Source: Alopecurus myosuroides (lineage: Eukaryota; Streptophyta; Magnoliopsida; Poales; Poaceae). From it: a DNA stretch of 64,000 nt. Positions 57,466-64,000 of this stretch are shown here, one piece after another (the first letter of the stretch is position 1; each line of letters opens with the position of its first letter). The DNA is taken from contig CM054061.1 in the NCBI GenBank assembly GCA_028641055.1, forward strand, positions 62,161,904 through 62,225,903, in the 5' to 3' direction. The notes under the pieces were generated by a model. The model was not told the DNA's origin. It searched no databases and saw only the letters and a list, made by a program, of their open reading frames with translations. Position numbers and translations under genes: made by a program.

Positions 57466-60433
57466 ATGGCATCTCTGAGTTCTTCTCTGGCACGCTCCGT
57501 CGCAGCGGAGATCGACGAGATCATCAATATGATGGATCCCTCAGTGGATTCTCCACTGGATGCAACCGGCGACGAGCCGGCGAAAGCTACCAGCGGCACA
57601 GCGGGCGAGGACATCCCTCTCGCCGCCACAAATCTTGCGGGGTCCTCCTCCGCGCCATCCCCACCGTTCGCACCCGAGACGGCGGAGGAAAAAATCATCC
57701 TCGTCGGGGACGAGCTCGCGGCCGCGTCCGCCGCCGCATCCGCCACCGCCGGGGCGGAAGAAGAAGGGGAAACTGCTGGCAATTGGAGCCAGAGCAGTAT
57801 TCCGCCTTCCCTCCTTTCGACGATGGAAAAGGAGGGGCTGCTGCTGGAAGGCAAATGGCGGAGCCCGGAGGACGAGTTCGAGCCAACGCCGAAAGACGGG
57901 GAGCGCGTTCTCCTTACCTCCCACATCGCAAGAGGTATGGGATTGCCGCCTTCCGCCTTTTTGCTTCAAGTCTTGAATCACTACAACATTCAACCCCACA
58001 ATCTGCCTCCCAACTCCATCCTCTACTTAGCTGGATTTCAAGCTCTTTTCGAAGGGTATCTAGGTTTAGCTCCTAGGTTAGATTTCTAGCAGTACTGTTT
58101 TGGGGTTAAGCGGAACCTTTCTGAGGGTGCGCTTCCGACTTGCGGGGCCATATCCTTTACCCTGCGCAGATTCAGGGAGGATTGGTTCCCCAAGATCAAA
58201 ACCTCGGAATCCGTCAAATTCTGGAAGGGTTCCTTCTTCTACCATCCCGATGTTCCTTTTCCCGGAAAAACCACCGGGGTTCCACCTTTCACCAATACCG
58301 CTGCCATTCCCCAAGAAAACTGGGGAACAGAAGCAGTGCAAAATCTTCCACCAGACCTTCTCAAGATCAAACGGCGCATCGCGAAACTCGTCGCCGCCGA
58401 TCCACCTCTAACCGAAATGGACACAATCCTATGCTGGCTGAATAGGCGGATTCAGCCTTTGGCTGATCACGGCCCCCGCCTTCTGTGTAATTACACGGGG
58501 GACACGGATGCTATGAGGATGACGAGCAAATCTTTGTCGGCAAAAGATTTTCGGAAACGCGTAAACCAATTGGTTGCCTCGCGCGATCAATATGAAGAAA
58601 GTCGGCCAATGTATACAGCGTCTAACCCGGCTCCCAAGGTACACATTTTACCCCTTGAGTTTGTATTCCTTCTTTTTATCTCGGATTTTGTTTTAACCCG
58701 GCTTTTGCCTCTTTGACAGATCTTTGAACTTCCCGAGTCAGATCTTGCTTCAGATGCTGATCTGGATACGTTGCATGCCAACTTTGCCGGCGGGCGCAAG
58801 CGCAAGAAGATTTCCTCTTCGCAGGAAATTATTGATCTTGACGGTATTCTCGTCGCCACTTCCAGGTTTGTTCGTCTGGGTTTTTTTGATTTGTCAGAGC
58901 ATTTTTCTATATTCTTAGAATTTTAACTTTCTGGCATTCTTCTTTTTTAGCTTGGCTCCCACAACTCTGAAGCCCAAGAAACTAAAAAGGGTTAAATCTG
59001 TGGCTAGCAGAGGCCCACACCATTCTCCTGCTACTGCTCCAGATACCCCAGTAGCAGTTACAGAAGAGCACGCTGCTGCCCCCAACGACGAAACCTTGCA
59101 GGCCAGCCAGCCTACTGTGCCGGAAACGGACACGAGGGAAAGGGCGGACCTGGAGGTGGGAGGTTCTTCTCGGGCAACTGAGGAGGAACCTATTCCCACA
59201 CCTTCGATAAAGATTTCAAAAATATCAATGAGGGTCTTAGTGCTACCGGACTTTATTTGCAGAGTTTGCAAAAGAGTTCACAGAAACTTTGTCGGGTTTG
59301 CAGCGGATGAGCCAGGTAATATCTCTAGCCCCCAAGCAGTCAAATGCATGCTTTTAACTTAATGCTTTCAACTTTATCATGCTTGTTTCTAACTTAAGCG
59401 TTCTGGTTCATTTCTGTGTTTCAGCAAACCGCTGAAAGCATAAACATGGAAGTTTTCAGCAAACTAACTGTCAAGAATAAGGAGGTTAGAAGCCTTCTTT
59501 CTATTCTTGAAGTTAAGGAAACGGAGCTGGCATCATCTCAGCATCAGCTGAAGGAAACAACAGGTATTTTTATTCCCCGTGGTTTCACTTTTATGCTTTT
59601 TTGTCTAAGTACTTTTCCGAGTTTTCTTAACTCGGGATTTTTTCCTCGCTTTTCAGCTGCTTTGGCGAAAGCCAAACAGATCGCTGAAGATGCCGGCAAT
59701 GCCGAGAACCTCCGCCGGGAGAACCTAGACCTTCATAATAATCTTATGAAGGTTCATAAGGAACTGGAGGCCAGCCAGCTGGCTGTAGGCATTGCTCAAT
59801 CCAATGCCTCCAACCAAGCTGAAAAAGACAAAGCAACTATCCGGGATCTGGAGAACGCTTTGAATCTTCGCCTGGAGGAAGGCTCCGAGATGGATAGGAT
59901 CCTCGGTAAGTTTTCAACTTTTACCGGATTTTCTACGTTTTACAATCTTTTCCTTCTTTCTTCATAACACTTTGGTTATTTGTCTGAAAACAGGAGATGA
60001 CCCCACTCTTACTCGGATTGAAAAAATCCGAGCCTTCGGGAAGGTTTTTACCGCGCTCAAGGTTGCGGGCATGCAGCTGATCAACAAGTACCTTCCCGCA
60101 AGAACTGGGGAATTCTCGGAAGTTGTGAAACTTTCGGAAGCTATCTTGGAGGTGGCGGAGTCCAAGGAGTCCACCTTGCGCTCCGCAACACGGGGTGGTG
60201 CACGCATGGCTTTAGGCCTTATGCGTATGCATTAACCCACTGCCAAATCTTGGCGTGTGGCGTCCGGCGTCCCACAAGGATATACAGACACCCAGCGGAC
60301 CAGCATCTTCGACGAGATCAAAGGTCACGCTACCAAGATTGCTTCTATGGTGAATATATCCATCACCTATCCAGAAGAAGAGATTCCAGAAGCCCCCGAG
60401 GAGTCCAGCAGCGAAGATGACTCGGATACTTGA
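57466..60433 (+). pseudogene. Antisense intron-containing gene of E2 (Transposase_28-like, 'putative gypsy type' protein)
   Basis: It lies between E2 pol and the 3' LTR on the strand opposite to E2 transcription. Proposed exons: 57466-58638, 58720-58865, 58951-59315, 59425-59563, 59657-59905, 59994-60433; five introns of 81-109 bp, all GT-AG. The product would be about 836 aa: an Ala/Ser/Glu-rich N-terminus, a conserved domain with GLPPSAFLLQVLNHYNIQPH and PPNSILYLAGFQALFEGYLG (the plant Transposase_28 type), a basic GGRKRKK stretch, then a long coiled coil (KNKEVRSLLSILEVKETELA, AENLRRENLDLHNNLMKVHK) and an acidic end. Lesions: TAG at 58087-58089 where Trp is expected, a net one-base shift in exon 3, and TAA at 60233-60235. 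Its function is unknown. Antisense ORFs at this place are known from Tat-lineage elements. Confidence 0.7.
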
Positions 60434-61060
60434 AGAATTTTCCTTGCCCTGGATAGAAAAGATAGGAAATAGGAGCATTACTGAACTTTTAGAATGTAAA
60501 CCTTATTGTAATGCTTCTATCCATTTGTATGAACAAGTACTCCGCCTTTTGCAGTTAATATTATTAATCCTTTGCAAGTTTTCCGGGTTTTATATTCCTT
60601 TATCTTCTAAGTTCTCTGGTTTATGTGCTTTAACTGTCCTTAGTGTTTGAAATGGCTCAGTAGTATTTTAATCTTCATGCCAAGTGACTGGGTAAAACCG
60701 ATCAGTTCAAACTCGGAAACATGGATCATACTAAAGGCATTTTTACTTACTAGCTCCAGTGACCTAGCACATAAACAATCAGATAATACTTAGAGAATAG
60801 TAAGGAACTTTTTGGATGAAACTCGGGCACGCAGGCACAATCTGAGTTTCCTTTAGCCTTTAGTAGGCTGAAAACCATTCAGTTTTTAAACGCCGAGCAC
60901 GCAGGCACAATTCGGGTTAACATTGAGTATTTTGTAAGATCATTGGGAAATAGATAAGACGGAATCATGCTTTGAACTATAATAAGCTTGTAAAAACATG
61001 GATATAAGAATTCCGACAACTTTATTTCATGATCTCAAAGATGTTTACATAGAAATTGAA
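60434..61060 (-). other. E2 noncoding stretch between pol and the antisense gene
   Basis: No gene. GCACGCAGGCACAAT occurs twice (about 60827 and 60898) in similar context. Confidence 0.55.
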
Positions 61061-64000
61061 CTAAGTATAGAAGGGACGTAACTGCTGGATACTCCAGGGC
61101 CTCTTTGTCTCTCCTAGTTCATCATCTATCTTTCTCTTTCTTTTGCGATTCGGCTTTTCGGGATGATCTTCCGTATCTCGAATGTCTACAAGATAGTATG
61201 ATCCATTTTTCATAGCTTTGCTGATGACAAATGGTCCTTCCCATACTGGGGCCAATTTGTGTTTTCTTTGTTGTACCAGTCTTAGCACTAGGTCACCTTC
61301 TTTAAAAGAACGATGCCTGATTTTCCGACTATGGTAACGTCGTAAACCTTGCTGATAAATGGAGGATCTTTGAAGCACAAGATCTCTTCCTCTTCTAAGA
61401 GGTCGACGACATCCTGTCGTGCGTTTTCGGCATCTGAGTCATCGAAATCCTGCACTCTTGGGCTCTCACGGATCATGTCCGTTGGCAGAATTGCTTCAGC
61501 ACCATAAACTAGGAAAAACGGGGTTTGCCCAGTTGACCTATTTGGTGTTGTTCGAATACTCCAAAGCACGGAGGGTAACTCTTCTACCCATGCCCCAGCT
61601 GCTCTATGAAGAGGAGATTCGAGTCTTGAGCGTATTCCTTGTAAGATTGAGCTATTCATTCTTTCAACCTGTCCATTGGATTGCGGGTGTGCCATAGATG
61701 CGAGATCTAGGCGAATTCCCGTTTGTCGGCAATATTTTGCCAACTCTCCAATGGAGAAATTTGTCCCGTTGTCTGTTATTATGCTGTGTGGAACGCCGTA
61801 TCTCATGACTACGTCAATGATGAAATTTCTGGCAGTTACACCATCAAGCTTTTTGATAGGTTTAGCCTCCACCCACTTGGTATATTTATCCACTGCTACG
61901 AGTAGATGTGTGAGTCCGTCCCTTGTAGTTTTGAATGGTCCCATCATATCTAGCCCCCAGACCGCAAACGGCCATGTAATGGGGATAGTTTTGAGTGCTT
62001 GGCTGGCATATTTGTCTGCTTGGCGTAATATTGACACCCTGCACATGTATTTACCATGTGCTCAGCGTCTGTCTTGGCTGTTAGCCAGAAAAACCCTGCA
62101 CGGAATGCTTTTTTGACTATGTTTTTTGATTGAGCATGATGTCCGCAATCTCCGGCATGGATTTCTTGCAGGATTTCTCGTCCTTCTTCTGGTGAAATAC
62201 ATCGCAAAAAAATTCCGGTAGTACTGTGTTTATACAGGCAATTGTTAATTACCGTGTATCCTTTGCATCGACGCTGAATCTGTCTTTGCAAGACTTCGTC
62301 TGCTCCATCCGGATACTTCTGATCAACTAAGAAGTTTAAATATGGAATTGTCCAATCCGGGTTAACGAGCATGACCTCCATTGACTCGGAAGCCAGAGGA
62401 TAATCAACATCTCCACCTTTTATCGATGGTTCATACAAGTGTTGGACGAACACACCATGTGGTAGGATTTTTACCCTTTCTAACCCCATGCGGGCTAATG
62501 CGTCCGCGTTCCAGTTTTCCTCCCTTTTTACATGAAGTACTTCAAATCCAAAGAAACAGATTGCAAACTCGTCCACCGTTCTCCGATATTCGGCCATGAT
62601 GGGGCTTTTGGCATCCCAAGTTTGGTTGAGCGGATGCTGTACCAAATCTGAGTCGCCATAGCATAAGATGCGTTTGACACCTATTTCCTTTGCAATATGC
62701 AAGCCGTGAAGTAGAGCTTCGTATTCTTCCACATTGTTACTGGCGTTGAAATGTATTTGTAGTACATATTCCATTGTATCTCCTTTAGGGGATTTTAGGA
62801 ATACACCAGCTCCAGCACCCTCCTTCATCTTGGATCCGTCAAAGTGCATGATCTAGTACTCGGACTCCGGCATTGGTGTTTTTTCCATTGCTTCCGTCCA
62901 GTCGGCGACAAAATCTGCCAGAACCTGGGATTTTATTGCCGTCCGGGGTTGGTACTTAATGTCGAATGTTGCTAGCTCGATGCCCCATTTGGCTACTCGG
63001 CCAGTTGCCTCCGCATTGTTTATTATATCCCCTAGTGGTGCTTTACATACCACTGGTATGGAATGTCCTTGGAAGTAATGGCGAAGTTTCCGAGATGCGA
63101 AAAATACGCCATATGCCAGTTTTTTATAGTGTGGGTACCTTTGTTTGGACTCGGAGAAAACTTCGCTTACATAGTATACTGGATGCTGATCCGGTATGCT
63201 TTGTTCGTCTTTCTTCCTTTCCACCACTATTACCGCACTAATAACCCGGTTTGTAGCCGTAAGGTACAGTAACATAGGTTCTTCGTCTTTTGGGATGCCA
63301 AAATCGGAGCTTTCATCAAAGTTTCTTTCAACTGGGTTAATGCTGCATCTGCTTCTTCTGTCCACTCGAATTTGTCGGATTTCTTCAACAACTTGTATAG
63401 TGGCAGAGCTTTGTCCCCTAGCCGGCTAATGAACCTGCTAACGGCTGCTACAGAACCCGTCAATCTTTGTACATCTTTTACGCACGTAGGCTTGGAGATG
63501 TTTAAGATTGCTTTGATCTTTTCTAGGGTTACTTCTATTCCTCTATGAGAAACAATGAATCCCAGAAGTTTTCCTGAGGGAACCCCGAATACGCACTTTA
63601 ATGGATTTAGCTTCATCTTATAAGTGCGCAAATTTTTGAAGGTTTCTCGCAAATCTTCAAGGAGCGTATCTTTCTCCTTGGACACGACAGCAATGTCGTC
63701 CACATAAACATGGACGTTTTTGCCGATCTGACTATGCAAACATCGTTGCATGCAACGCTGGTAAGTTGCACCGGCGTTCTTCAGGCCACAAGGCATGGTT
63801 AAGTAATAGTACGTCCCGTATGGGGTTATGAAGGAAGTTTTGATTTGATCTTCTACCTTCATGCGTATTTGACGATACCCGGAATATGCATCCAAAAAGC
63901 ATAAGAGCTCAGAGCCAGCAGTGGCATCTATTATTTGATCGATTCGCGGTAACGCAAACCTATCTTTTGGACACAATTTGTTCAAATCAGTATAATCTAT
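61061..64000 (-). pseudogene. E2 pol: RT, RNase H, second RNase H, integrase (partial, lightly broken)
   Basis: Right to left: RT from the window edge (KLCPKDRFALPRIDQIIDAT, LCFLDAYSGYRQIRM, VYVDDIAVVS near 63700), connection, and RNase H (LYLTATNRVISAVIVVERKK; YYVSEVFSESKQRYPHYKKL). A second RNase H-like domain follows (MHFDGSKMKEGAGAGVFLKS, NNVEEYEALLHGLHIAKEIG), which is typical of Tat. Then the integrase HHCC region (GDCGHHAQ and CAGCQYY near 62030-62140), the DDE core (GLDMMGPF, ITDNGTNF, NGQVERMN) and the C-terminal GDLVLRLV domain, ending at 61061. Lesions: a one-base loss near 63290, TAG for an expected TGG at 62850-62852, and frameshifts near 62025 and 61375. Confidence 0.87.

Larger units (their letters stand above)
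56371..64000 (-). mobile_element. E2: Tat-type Ty3/gypsy element, 3' LTR to RT, continuing beyond the window
   Basis: On the minus strand, right to left: RT, RNase H, a second RNase H, integrase, a long 3' region carrying an antisense gene, a tract ending TTGGGGCTAC (PPT-like, 56922-56913), and the 3' LTR. E2 lies inside E1 pol in opposite orientation. Its own pol has a few lesions, far fewer than E1. gag, PBS and 5' LTR lie right of the window. Confidence 0.85.

Noticed and set aside
1..64000. CRISPR arrays, bacterial operons, riboswitches, rRNA genes
   Set aside because: Nothing of this kind was seen; introns, LTRs and MITEs show plant nuclear DNA.

Overview
The window is plant nuclear DNA from a grass, most likely a Pooideae/Triticeae-type genome (wheat, barley, rye or a relative). 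The evidence is nested LTR retrotransposons with LTRs of 4-6 kb, a CACTA transposon, Stowaway and Tourist MITEs, L1-type LINEs, and two ordinary intron-rich plant genes. The species cannot be named from this sequence alone.

Layout, left to right. (1) 1-17707: a Ty3/gypsy element on the minus strand ('G1': RT/RNase H, protease, gag, an extra ORF upstream of gag, PBS, and a 4.4-kb 5' LTR). A very young plus-strand element, 'G2' (2679-11846, TSD GTTCA), sits in its gag gene. G2 is almost entirely two 4.33-kb LTRs around a 0.5-kb interior. (2) 17708-22158: an L1-type LINE whose ORF1 was cut by G1. (3) 22159-23755: unassigned repeats, including an LTR fragment. (4) 23756-34570: a decayed CACTA (TNP2) transposon on the minus strand, its coding region split by a 6.2-kb LTR without an interior (27651-33866). 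(5) 34571-36907: MITE-like and unassigned repeats.

(6) 36908-46350 is the gene island. A seven-exon gene for RNA polymerase III subunit RPC25/NRPC7 (plus, 37292-40784) converges on an eleven-exon NAP1 histone-chaperone gene (minus, 43071-45969). A 5'-truncated LINE lies between them. Both gene models splice with GT-AG introns into complete uninterrupted proteins (208 and 369 aa).

(7) 46386-48170: three diverged ~490-bp tandem units lie between the NAP1 promoter and a second, diverged copy of that promoter. (8) 48540-51165: MITEs, two LINE 3' tails inserted at one target, and a broken repetitive ORF. (9) 51166-64000: two related Tat-type Ty3/gypsy elements. The older plus-strand 'E1' is interrupted in its RNase H region by minus-strand 'E2'. 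E2 carries, between its 3' LTR and pol, an antisense gene with five introns (57466-60433). That gene has its own TATA box and a cluster of E2F- and MSA-like cell-cycle motifs.

Only NRPC7, NAP1 and perhaps the G1 extra ORF look intact. The retroelement genes carry stops or frameshifts, apart from G1 RT/RNase H, which is open as far as the window shows. The most unusual signals are the intron-bearing antisense gene and its promoter, tRNA-like A-box/B-box modules inside the giant LTRs, the extra G1 ORF with a dsRNA-binding-like pattern, and the duplicated NAP1 promoter around a tandem array.
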